The notes: generated from the letters alone by a model not told the origin. 7,431 bases of DNA from Candidatus Chloroheliales bacterium (GCA_003243865.1 QHBQ01000399.1:1-7431); one strand, 5' to 3'. Numbered from the stretch's first letter, positions 1 to 5,336 are shown. Program-made: numbers and translations.

Positions 1-315
1 CCAGAGCGCGGCCTTCAGCCCCCGGCTCACCTGCCCCCGGCGCGGCACCAACAACCAAACGGCGATATAGATGGTGAACACCGCCAGCAGCGCGGCAATC
101 GTCACCAGCCCGCTGTCGAGCGGGGTTGGCTGGGGCTGGCCGCCGCGCTGGGGTATCTGGTCGTAGAGTTGGGGTAGATAGAAGCGCTGGGCCAGGCCGA
201 ACCAGTAGATTGCCAGCGAGGCCAGCCCCAACGCCCAGACGATGATCGTCCGTTCGCTGCTGCCCAGCCCCGCTGCGTCCTGCTTTGCCTGCATCGGTTG
301 TACCAGTGTGCTCAA
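1..315 (-). CDS. Membrane protein, N-terminal part (cut by left edge)
   Basis: I do not recognise the family. The frame is open from a TTG at 315 to base 1, giving 105 residues, and continues outside the window. I prefer the TTG start because a purine-rich Shine-Dalgarno-like run (GAGGGAAGGGAT) lies directly before it and gives the N-terminus MSTLVQPMQAK. The alternative ATG at 294 has no such site. Two hydrophobic stretches are visible: about residues 24-42 (IIVWALGLASLAIYWFGLA) and about 70-90 (GLVTIAALLAVFTIYIAVWLLV). They are joined by a Pro/Gln-rich loop of about 27 residues, and a basic PRR follows the second helix. This looks like the start of a polytopic inner-membrane protein, perhaps a multi-TM transporter or glycosyltransferase, but no diagnostic motif is in view. 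It lies about 200 nt downstream of selD in the same direction, and the repeat-filled gap makes co-transcription uncertain. Confidence 0.6.
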   Translation of the reverse strand, partial: MSTLVQPMQAKQDAAGLGSSERTIIVWALGLASLAIYWFGLAQRFYLPQLYDQIPQRGGQPQPTPLDSGLVTIAALLAVFTIYIAVWLLVPRRGQVSRGLKAALW

Positions 316-337
316 ATCCCTTCCCTCTGCCACCACC

Positions 338-361
338 AGGGCGAGTGCAACCCGCCCCTAC
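338..361. repeat. Intergenic hairpin repeat, GGGCG...CGCCCCTAC family, copy 1
   Basis: The sequence pairs GGGCG (339-343) with CGCCC (353-357) around a 9-nt loop and ends in CCTAC. It resembles the block at 424-449 and, more loosely, the hairpins at 1711-1731 and 1746-1766, which share the AGGGCG start and CGCCCC(T/C)AC end. No function can be read from it. It could be a dispersed repeat or contribute to 3'-end formation downstream of selD. Confidence 0.55.
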
Positions 362-366
362 ATTTT

Positions 367-392
367 GATTGCAGATTGCAGATTGCAGATTG
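367..392. repeat. Heptad microsatellite, GATTGCA x about 3.7
   Basis: Three perfect GATTGCA units (367-373, 374-380, 381-387) are followed by a partial GATTG (388-392). The same heptad recurs at 1633-1658, and in reverse orientation at 1780-1813. Arrays of this kind translate in passing ORFs as runs such as 'AICNLQS', which are not proteins. Confidence 0.85.
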
Positions 393-423
393 TGAACAGC
401 GGTGTAGCCTAATCCGCGACCCC

Positions 424-449
424 TTGGGCGAGTGCAACCTGCCCCCGCC
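424..449. repeat. Intergenic hairpin repeat, GGGCG family, copy 2 (degenerate)
   Basis: GGGCGAGTGCAACC is shared exactly with the block at 339-352; the right arm is changed (TGCCC instead of CGCCC). Together with 338-361 it brackets the heptad array at 367-392, so the intergenic region reads hairpin, heptads, hairpin. Confidence 0.5.
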
Positions 450-517
450 TCCGTTTATTCCGTTTGTCCGTTGAACAGTCCGGTGGCTGTTTCGTTTTCT
501 CCGTTGGCTTTGTTTAA

Positions 518-1612
518 TCAAGAGACATGGATCTGCCCAGCACTGCCCTCATCAGCCTGCACCGTGCCGACCAGAGCGGCCATCTCACCCGCCTCTTGTA
601 GCGCGGCGACGATCGCGGCAGCCTGTTCGCCCGCCACTGCGCAGAGCAGTCCGCCGCTAGTCTCCGGGTCGAACAGGATTGACTGCCACACCTCAGTTAC
701 TTCATCGGCGAACGACACCACCGCCGCGCTATCTGCCAGCCTGCCGAGCAGGAAGTCGCGGTTGCGCCTCATCCCATCGGGGAGACTGTCTGCCTCGGCC
801 AGCCGCTGTATATCGGGCAGCAAGTGGATATTATCAGTATATAGATTGAAGCTCACATTGTTGCTCTGCCGCGCCATCTCTGCGGCGTGGCCGAGCAAGC
901 CGAAGCCGGTCACATCGGTGACGGCGTGAATTGCCGCGCCGAACTGGCTCAGCACGCGGCTGGCGGTCATGTTCAGGTGCAACATAGAGGCTACCGCCGC
1001 CTGCATCGCCGGGCTGTCTTCATCGAGCAGGCCACGCTTCAGCGCGGTGGTGATGATGCCACAGCCAAGCGCTTTGGTCAGGATCAGGGTGTCGCCCGCC
1101 TGCGCCCCGCCCTTGTGGAACACCCGCTCCGGGTGAACGATGCCGGTGACACACAGACCATATTTTGGCTCAGGGTCGGTGACAGTGTGGCCGCCCGCGA
1201 TGACGCCGCCACCCTCGGCCAGCTTGTCCATGCCACCCTGGAAGATGGCAGCGATGACCTCACTGGGCATATCGCTGGGCATCGCGGCGATATTCAGGGC
1301 AAACAGCACCTCGCCGCCCATCGCGTAGATGTCGCTCATTGCGTTGGCAGCAGCAAGCGCGCCGAAGGTGTAGGGGTCGTCCACCACTGGCGGGAAGAAG
1401 TCCACCGTCTGCACGATCGCCTGGCTGGGGTTGAGGCGATAGACCGCCGCATCGTCGGCCAGCCCCGCGCCGATACCGGCGAGCAGGTCAGGGTGGTTAT
1501 GTTGTTCGGTCAGCTGCCGTAGCACCCGCGCCAGGTCGCCCGGACCCATCTTGGCAGCTCAACCGGCGCACGAGGCCAGGCTGGTCAGCTTGATACGCTT
1601 CCACTTGCTCAT
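518..1612 (-). CDS. selD: Selenide, water dikinase SelD, selenocysteine-containing (in-frame TGA)
   Basis: SelD makes selenophosphate from selenide and ATP, the selenium donor for selenocysteyl-tRNA and for 2-selenouridine in tRNA; it acts in the cytosol. The conserved frame after Met22 matches SelD throughout: GPGDLARVL (23-31), DDAAVY (53-58), VDFFPPVVDDPYTFG (70-84), AMSDIYAMGG (91-100), AGGHTVTDPEPKYGL (139-153), TDVTGFGLLGH (232-242) and DPETSGGLLCAV (315-326). The usual frame would start at ATG 1549, which omits the active site. From ATG 1612 the frame reads MSKWKRIKLTSLASCAG, then TGA (codon 18), then AAK. Aligned to E. coli SelD, the TGA falls on catalytic Cys17 and K21 on Lys20. ATG 1612 has a GGGGGTGAG ribosome site 6 nt away. 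The 364-residue product compares with 347 in E. coli. A possible -10 (TAAAAT, 1678-1673) lies upstream. The gene is flanked by repeat blocks rather than other sel genes. Confidence 0.95.
1512..1561 (-). promoter_or_regulatory. Candidate bacterial SECIS element in selD
   Basis: Directly after the TGA, GCTGCC (1558-1553) can pair with GGCAGC (1518-1513), extended by A1559 with U1512 to 7 bp. Inside it, GGGTC (1547-1543) pairs with GACCT (1537-1533; the outer pair is G-U), leaving a 5-nt loop CGGGC (1542-1538) that carries G at its second position. The small loop begins 16 nt after the UGA. A compact hairpin just downstream with a G near the start of its apical loop is what SelB-dependent recoding needs in bacteria. 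I folded this by eye, so the exact pairing is tentative. Confidence 0.65.
1559..1561 (-). other. In-frame TGA recoded as selenocysteine (Sec18 of SelD)
   Basis: This TGA interrupts the selD frame between an ATG at 1612 and the conserved body starting at 1549. Its neighbours, C-A-G before and A-A-K after, are those of the SelD catalytic loop. Sec at this position is established for SelD in several bacteria, such as Haemophilus influenzae. Conservation of the codons on both sides, including the essential Lys three codons later, argues against a random nonsense mutation. Confidence 0.92.
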
Positions 1613-1703
1613 TGCCCACTCACCCCCATCCTGATTGCAGATTACAGATTGCAGATTGTAAGGCTGCGGTTTATTTTACCATAAAAGGGGGGCAGCCTGC
1701 CGA

Positions 1704-1735
1704 ATCAGCAAGGGCGCACCACAGTGCGCCCCCAC
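1704..1735. repeat. 32-bp hairpin repeat, copy 1
   Basis: The copy begins ATCAGCAAGGGCGCAC. GGGCGCAC (1712-1719) and GTGCGCCC (1724-1731) form a perfect 8-bp inverted repeat around CACA. The second copy starts 35 nt later with only a few differences. Confidence 0.8.
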
Positions 1736-1738
1736 ATC

Positions 1739-1770
1739 ATCAGCAAGGGCGCACGTCAGTGCGCCCCTAC
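1739..1770. repeat. 32-bp hairpin repeat, copy 2
   Basis: This is a near-identical direct copy of 1704-1735, separated from it by 3 nt. GGGCGCAC (1747-1754) pairs with GTGCGCCC (1759-1766) around GTCA. The loop differs from copy 1 while the stem is unchanged, so the stem appears to be the conserved part. Confidence 0.8.
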
Positions 1771-1813
1771 GTTGTTGTTAATCTACAATCAACAATCTAC
1801 AATCTGCAATCAG

Positions 1814-1966
1814 CTATGGCGTAGTCACCCCCTTATAGACGATCTGGGCCATCTCGTCTCTGCGGATGTTGTTGTTCGGCCTGAAGGTCACTTGTAAGTT
1901 TGCCCCAGCGTTGGGCTGATTTTGTGGGTGCGCATGCTGTGCGTCCGACTTTGTAGCGGCGACGGT
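1814..1966 (-). pseudogene. Orphan C-terminal SLH-domain fragment
   Basis: Too short to stand out as an ORF, this 50-codon frame ends at TAG 1816-1814. Its last 33 residues read ...PNAGANLQVTFRP, then NNNIRRDEMAQIVYKGVTTP. The pattern TFRPNNNI-RRDEMA-IVY-G matches the C-terminal half of an S-layer homology domain (F-x-P-x-x-x-I/L-x-R-x-E-x-A). No ATG, GTG or TTG start with a ribosome site precedes it before the in-frame TGA at 1969-1967, and the N-terminal half of the domain is missing. It is also out of frame with lipoprotein A, whose stop is at 1984. I read it as the tail of a lost cell-surface protein gene, truncated by a rearrangement. A chance match in a short frame is possible but unlikely given the motif length. 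Confidence 0.5.
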
Positions 1967-1983
1967 TCACCCTGCTCCAGTAA

Positions 1984-2817
1984 TCAATTCAGTCCCATGG
2001 TGACACCGGAGGCGAACAGGTCGTATTTGACGACCTTGGCGCTCCTGGGGCTGAGGGTGACGCTGAACTTGATGGTGGTGTGGCCCTTCAGACCCTGGGC
2101 GGGGTCGGCGGCACCACCGGAGCCAACCGCGACGACATTGCCAGCATCATCGTAAGCGACTGCGCTGACTGACCAGAGATTGGCGCTTGTATCGCTGTCA
2201 TTGGTGATTTGACCTTCGATGTCGGGGTTGCCATCGCTTGCCACGCCCGCCTGGCTGCTGACGATGGTGAGTTTGACCGCCGCGAGGTTGGTATCATCAG
2301 GCTGCTGCTCGAAGCTGAACTGAGGATGCTTGATCGGCTTCCCCTCATACATCATGCTAAAGCCCACGCTCTGGCCGGGGGGAAGGGCAAAAACCTGGGG
2401 CAGCAGCATCTCCGGCGCGTCGTCGGTAGATAGTGCCTTGCCGCTGTCATCCACCAGATGCATGATGGCCTGGCGGATGGTGCTGCTGCCATCGTTCCTG
2501 ACCACACCGATGTAGTAATTGATGAGGTCGCCGGTGACGAGCGCGTACTTGGCCACTGTGAGTTTGAGGTTGCCCGACCCATTGTCATTCGGAGTGGGGT
2601 TGCTAGCCGTGCCGTTATCGCCAGTGGCGGAGGGGCTGCTGGTCGCACTGCCACTGCTGGTCGGTGGGTTGCTGCTCGACGTATTCCTGCTCGACGTATT
2701 GCTGGGCTGATTGGCCGCGCCACTGCCAGAGGTGCTGGCGTTGCCTTCGCAGCCCATCAGCGTGACGCTGAGGAGGATGACAAGCAGCAGAGTTGATCGC
2801 GTCTTTTGGATTTTCAT
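1984..2817 (-). CDS. Secreted lipoprotein A with Ser/Thr/Asn-rich linker and FxLYD-like beta domain
   Basis: No named family is certain. The N-terminus MKIQKTRSTLLLVILLSVTLMGC is a lipoprotein signal with lipobox L-M-G-C and lipidated Cys23, so the protein should be anchored on the outer face of a membrane. Residues 24-82 form a low-complexity Ser/Thr/Asn/Gly/Pro linker. Residues 83-277 look all-beta, with motifs shared with its paralogue at 3765-4574: YYIGVVRNDG (101-110), LPPGQSVGF (145-153), HPQF (164-167), EGQITNDSD (201-209), AYDDAGNVVAVGS (221-233) and YDLFASG (265-271). The second half resembles FxLYD-type domains (G-x-x-x-N-x-x..., Y-D-x-x-G-x-V-V). Its start lies 21 nt after the methyltransferase stop, with AAGGAA 8 nt before the ATG, so the two genes are very likely co-transcribed. 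Function is unknown; a surface binding or assembly role is only a guess. Confidence 0.85.
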   Translation of the reverse strand: MKIQKTRSTLLLVILLSVTLMGCEGNASTSGSGAANQPSNTSSRNTSSSNPPTSSGSATSSPSATGDNGTASNPTPNDNGSGNLKLTVAKYALVTGDLINYYIGVVRNDGSSTIRQAIMHLVDDSGKALSTDDAPEMLLPQVFALPPGQSVGFSMMYEGKPIKHPQFSFEQQPDDTNLAAVKLTIVSSQAGVASDGNPDIEGQITNDSDTSANLWSVSAVAYDDAGNVVAVGSGGAADPAQGLKGHTTIKFSVTLSPRSAKVVKYDLFASGVTMGLN

Positions 2818-2838
2818 CTTTGAGTTCCTTCCTTTCCC

Positions 2839-3693
2839 TCAGCGCCGTCCACCAACCAGGATTACCTCATTGTGGGTGATAATCCTGCCATCGGGCTGGG
2901 TGAACGGTTGCATCGCTGCGGCAACCATCTGCCAGAGTTCGGCCTGTCGTTCTGGGGTCTGGCTGGCGAGCATCGCTTTCATTGGCGCGGATACATCTTG
3001 CAAAAAACTAACAAGTTCATTGCCCGATTTCCACTCCTGGGCGACGATCGTCAGCCCGGTTCGTACCGTGCTGAAGCCAGTCTGGGTAAATGCGTGCGTA
3101 AGCCTGGCGGTATCGGCCAGCTTGAACGCGGTGGGCACGTCCAGCGGGGGCGGAAGCCTTAGCCCGCGCATCAGCACGCCCAGCGGTACGCTCATGAATG
3201 GCACCCTGGGCGCTGCCCCCCAAACTGCGGCACAGATATGCCCACCGGGTGTGAGCAGTCGCAGCATCCTTTGCAGCGTGGCTTCAAGGTCGGGTAGGAA
3301 CATCAGCCCGAAACGGCAGAGGACGGCGTCGAAGCTGGCTTCAGGAAAATCCAGCGTCTCCGCATCCATCGCGCGGAACTCGATGTTGTGCAAGCCCCCT
3401 GCGGCGCGCTCGGCGGCAATCCTGAGCATCTCCGGCGCAAGGTCGGTAGCCACCACCTTGCCACCCGGCCCTACCTGGCGGGCGGCAGTGAGCGCCGGTT
3501 CGCCGATACCAGTGGCGACATCCAGCACCCGCTGGCCCGGGCGAATCTCCGCCCATTCCATCATCTGTTCGCTGATTGGTTGGTGACCTCGTTCCATGAT
3601 CGGCCACCACTTCTGCCAGCCATCCGCCGCATCGTTCCACTCACGACGTTGCCCCTGCTTGTATTGCGTCGCTGAAAAAGCTTGGGTACTCAT
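2839..3693 (-). CDS. Class I SAM-dependent methyltransferase
   Basis: This 284-residue protein is a cytosolic Rossmann-fold methyltransferase of the UbiE/Methyltransf_11 type. Motif I is VLDVATGIGEPAL (56-68). The acidic residue after the second strand is Asp84 in VVATDLAPEML (80-90), and MDAETLDFPEASFDAVLCR (109-127) carries motif II. LLTPGGHICAAVW (146-158) is the post-catalytic strand region. The C-terminal part (about 160-270) is the variable substrate-binding region and gives no clue to the substrate; UbiE/ArsM-like names would be over-interpretation. The N-terminus is well supported by a strong AAGGAG 9 nt before the ATG. The gene sits between two paralogous lipoprotein genes, 71 nt after the first and 21 nt before the second. 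The 71-nt gap holds a weak 4-bp hairpin (3730-3742) without a T-tract. Confidence 0.92.
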   Translation of the reverse strand: MSTQAFSATQYKQGQRREWNDAADGWQKWWPIMERGHQPISEQMMEWAEIRPGQRVLDVATGIGEPALTAARQVGPGGKVVATDLAPEMLRIAAERAAGGLHNIEFRAMDAETLDFPEASFDAVLCRFGLMFLPDLEATLQRMLRLLTPGGHICAAVWGAAPRVPFMSVPLGVLMRGLRLPPPLDVPTAFKLADTARLTHAFTQTGFSTVRTGLTIVAQEWKSGNELVSFLQDVSAPMKAMLASQTPERQAELWQMVAAAMQPFTQPDGRIITHNEVILVGGRR

Positions 3694-3764
3694 TGTTGTA
3701 GTCTCCTTTCTGATTGTATGTGCCGATCAGCCCTGCTTGGGCAGTGCCTTACCAGGCTGCGCTG

Positions 3765-4574
3765 CTAGCCCACTTGGCCAGTAGCGAACAAGTCGTAGCG
3801 GGCGGCCTTTGCGCCACGGTCGCTCAGGATGGTGCGGAACTTGGCGGTTGTGTGTGCCGGAAACGTACTATCGCCTGCTGGGCTGGCGCTGCCGACATCC
3901 ACGATGTTGCCGCTGGCATCGTAGGCGATGATGTTGACTTCCCACAGGTCAATTTCCTTGTCGCCATCGTTGCGCACTTCACCCTCGAGGGTGGGATAGC
4001 CATCGGAGCTGGTGCCGCGCTGCTGGCTTAGGACGGTAAGTTTGCCGAACTGGAAGGCGATACTGCTGTCAACCGCCACCCCGTCAACCTTGAACTGAGG
4101 GTGATTGATTGGATTTTGGCCCGTGTAGGCCAGATTGAAGCCGATGCTTTGACCGGGCGGCAGGTTGCCGAACTCTAGCAGGGTCCCCGATGCGTTCGTC
4201 TGCTTACCGCTGTCGTCCATGAGGTGCATCTGCAGTTGCATCGCGGGAACAGTACCATCGTTCCTAACGATGCCCAGGTAGTAGCTGGTGAGGCCGCCTT
4301 CTTCAGCTGGAATGAGGACATACTTGACCACGCTCAGCTTGATTGTGCCGGAGGCGCTGCCAGTGTTCACCGCTGGGCTGCTGCTCGCGCTACCGGTGCT
4401 GGACGTAGGACCGTTGCTGCCACTGCCGGTTGCGTTGCCGCTCGATGTGCTGGCTGGCTGAGTGGCGGCGCCACCTGGGCCGCTATTGCTGGCGCTATCG
4501 CCGCCGCAGCCCGCCAGGGTAACGCTGAGGAGAATGGCAAGCAGCAGGGTTGGGATACTCTTCTTGATTTTCAT
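3765..4574 (-). CDS. Secreted lipoprotein B, paralogue of lipoprotein A
   Basis: The layout matches the product of 1984-2817. There is a lipoprotein signal with lipobox L-A-G-C and Cys23 at the same position, a Ser/Gly/Thr/Asn-rich linker (about 24-76), and a beta-rich region (77-269). Shared motifs in order are YYLGIVRNDG (98-107), LPPGQSIGF (138-146), HPQF (158-161), LEGEVRNDGD (196-205), LWEVNIIAYDASGNIVDVGS (210-229), HTTAKF (241-246) and YDLFATG (260-266). The conserved ends and diverged linkers point to an old gene duplication. AAGGAG lies 6-8 nt before the ATG. The start is 34 nt after the membrane-protein stop and the stop is 71 nt before the methyltransferase, which suggests one operon. 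The GxVxND...YDxxGxxVxVGS half resembles FxLYD-like extracellular domains. No catalytic motif is evident and I cannot assign a function. Confidence 0.85.
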   Translation of the reverse strand: MKIKKSIPTLLLAILLSVTLAGCGGDSASNSGPGGAATQPASTSSGNATGSGSNGPTSSTGSASSSPAVNTGSASGTIKLSVVKYVLIPAEEGGLTSYYLGIVRNDGTVPAMQLQMHLMDDSGKQTNASGTLLEFGNLPPGQSIGFNLAYTGQNPINHPQFKVDGVAVDSSIAFQFGKLTVLSQQRGTSSDGYPTLEGEVRNDGDKEIDLWEVNIIAYDASGNIVDVGSASPAGDSTFPAHTTAKFRTILSDRGAKAARYDLFATGQVG

Positions 4575-4608
4575 CTTTCACTCCTTCTGGATGCTGATAG
4601 TGCCGCTG

Positions 4609-5112
4609 CTAGCTTCGGCTGCCGCTGATGCGGGCGCGGAAGGCAGCGAGTAGGAAGTAGGCGATGATCAACCCGCTTATTATGAGCGTGATGTGGAAGC
4701 CATATTCGATGGCGAGCAGGCGGTTGAGGTCATCCATGCCTGTGGTTGCGTGCAGGTTGCTGTGCGGCCACCAGTTGATTAGCTGCCAGGCAACCGCCAG
4801 GTGGGCCGCCAGCGCGAGAACAGGACGCTGTGGGTTAAGCGCCCTGACAGCGGAATAGCCGAAGATGAGGAAGGCGATGCCGAGGCCGAAAGCGAGCGCC
4901 TGCACAGCACTGAGCAGGATGAACAGGGTGGTTTGTAGGCCGTTGGGCTGAACCATCGAACTGGTTGGCCCCCAGAAGCCGCCGAGCGGAGCCTGCGGGC
5001 TGGTGAGCATGGTAAGCAGCGCCAGCGGCAGAGTGACCGCAACGATCTTGAGCCAGGCACGGCCTTGCGGCTGCGCGGTGGAAGCGGGAGTTGTGGTGTT
5101 GATGGTAGACAT
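4609..5112 (-). CDS. Four-helix integral membrane protein with conserved-looking WWPHxxxH motif
   Basis: I do not recognise the family. The ATG at 5112 is preferred: AAAGGA lies about 8 nt upstream. A longer frame exists from a TTG at 5133, but it would contain the ribosome site itself. The 167-residue product has a polar N-terminus (MSTINTTTPASTAQPQGR) and four hydrophobic segments at about 20-38, 60-86, 96-113 and 136-158. Between helices 3 and 4 lies WWPHSNLHATTGMDDLNRLL, followed by IEYGFH at the start of helix 4. This cluster of Trp and three His at one membrane face could bind a metal or haem, but that is inference. The C-terminus is basic (FRARISGSRS) and probably cytosolic. It is the first gene of the presumed four-gene operon, 34 nt upstream of lipoprotein B, after a gap with a terminator for the preceding gene. 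I see no convincing promoter for it. Confidence 0.8.
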   Translation of the reverse strand: MSTINTTTPASTAQPQGRAWLKIVAVTLPLALLTMLTSPQAPLGGFWGPTSSMVQPNGLQTTLFILLSAVQALAFGLGIAFLIFGYSAVRALNPQRPVLALAAHLAVAWQLINWWPHSNLHATTGMDDLNRLLAIEYGFHITLIISGLIIAYFLLAAFRARISGSRS

Positions 5113-5266
5113 TTGGTTTTTCCTTTCTTTCAAGTCACCCTTGCGTGGGTGGGTAGATGTTTGGTTGTTGCGCCGATCGCTGACTCTGCTTTACCATTAC
5201 ATCAGATAAAGCTTGACCATTGCGATTGGACTAATTATCGCCCCAATCTTCGTTGCTGTAAATAGG

Positions 5267-5300
5267 GTTTTGTGCGGAGTTTTGTGCGGAGTTTTGTGCG
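5267..5300. repeat. 12-bp tandem repeat, GTTTTGTGCGGA x 2.8
   Basis: Two perfect units (5267-5278 and 5279-5290) are followed by ten bases of a third (5291-5300), without mismatch. The array sits in the roughly 250-nt intergenic region between the regulator and the membrane protein, just beyond the terminator. Perfect identity suggests recent expansion. It could be a slippage product or a cluster of protein-binding sites upstream of the operon. Confidence 0.85.
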
Positions 5301-5309
5301 CTGGGCAAC

Positions 5310-5336
5310 AAAAAGCCCTCGCTATGGACGAGGGTT
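5310..5336 (-). terminator. Rho-independent terminator of the ATPase/TPR gene
   Basis: On the minus strand CCCTCG (5334-5329) pairs with CGAGGG (5321-5316) around a 7-nt loop TCCATAG, followed by CTTTTTG. The stem starts 29 nt after the regulator stop codon (5363). Position, orientation and the T-run fit an intrinsic terminator for that gene, so the downstream cluster should have its own promoter in 5113-5309. Confidence 0.75.

Larger units (their letters stand above)
1631..1813. repeat. MITE-like block with heptad inverted ends and two hairpin repeats
   Basis: The left end (1631-1660) matches the reverse complement of the right end (1784-1813) at about 26 of 30 positions, both beginning CTGATTGCAGATT when read inward. 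These ends are heptad arrays: GATTGCA/GATTACA units at 1633-1658, and AATCTAC, AATCAAC, AATCTAC, AATCTGC, AATCAG at 1780-1813. Between them lie two 32-bp hairpin repeats. No ORF with a transposase signature is present. The block fills the gap between selD and the SLH fragment and ends exactly where that fragment's stop codon begins. It could be a non-autonomous mobile element or two simple-sequence arrays that happen to be inverted. The left end lies in the selD leader, just upstream of its ribosome site. Confidence 0.5.

Noticed and set aside
312..521. Short ORFs reading 'AICNLQS' or 'CRLQIADC'
   Set aside because: These are translations of the GATTGCA heptad arrays (also at 1612-1824 on the plus strand) and are not proteins.
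887..1522. 211-codon plus-strand ORF over selD
   Set aside because: It is a shadow of selD in GC-rich sequence with no domain and no ribosome site of note.
518..1549. selD starting at the internal ATG 1549
   Set aside because: This start removes the catalytic loop and the essential Lys. The upstream frame from ATG 1612 encodes the conserved SelD N-terminus around the TGA and has its own ribosome site.
1559..1561. TGA as a nonsense mutation making selD a pseudogene
   Set aside because: The stop falls exactly on the catalytic Cys/Sec codon, flanking residues are conserved on both sides, a SECIS-like hairpin follows, and the rest of the gene has no damage.
1691..1701. Palindrome GGCAGCCTGCC as an operator
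   Set aside because: It is a short GC-rich palindrome with a single-base centre, located within the repeat block, and with no second copy near a promoter.
1704..1770. Two near-identical 32-bp copies as a CRISPR array
   Set aside because: There are only two copies, the gap between them is 3 nt, which is far too short for a spacer, and no cas gene is present.
2711..3586. 291-codon plus-strand ORF
   Set aside because: It is antisense to the methyltransferase and to lipoprotein A, both well supported by motifs and ribosome sites. Its translation has no recognisable domain.
5213..5241. Plus-strand promoter with TTGACC
   Set aside because: The -35-like TTGACC lacks a good -10 at 16-18 nt spacing and there is no supported plus-strand gene for it to drive.
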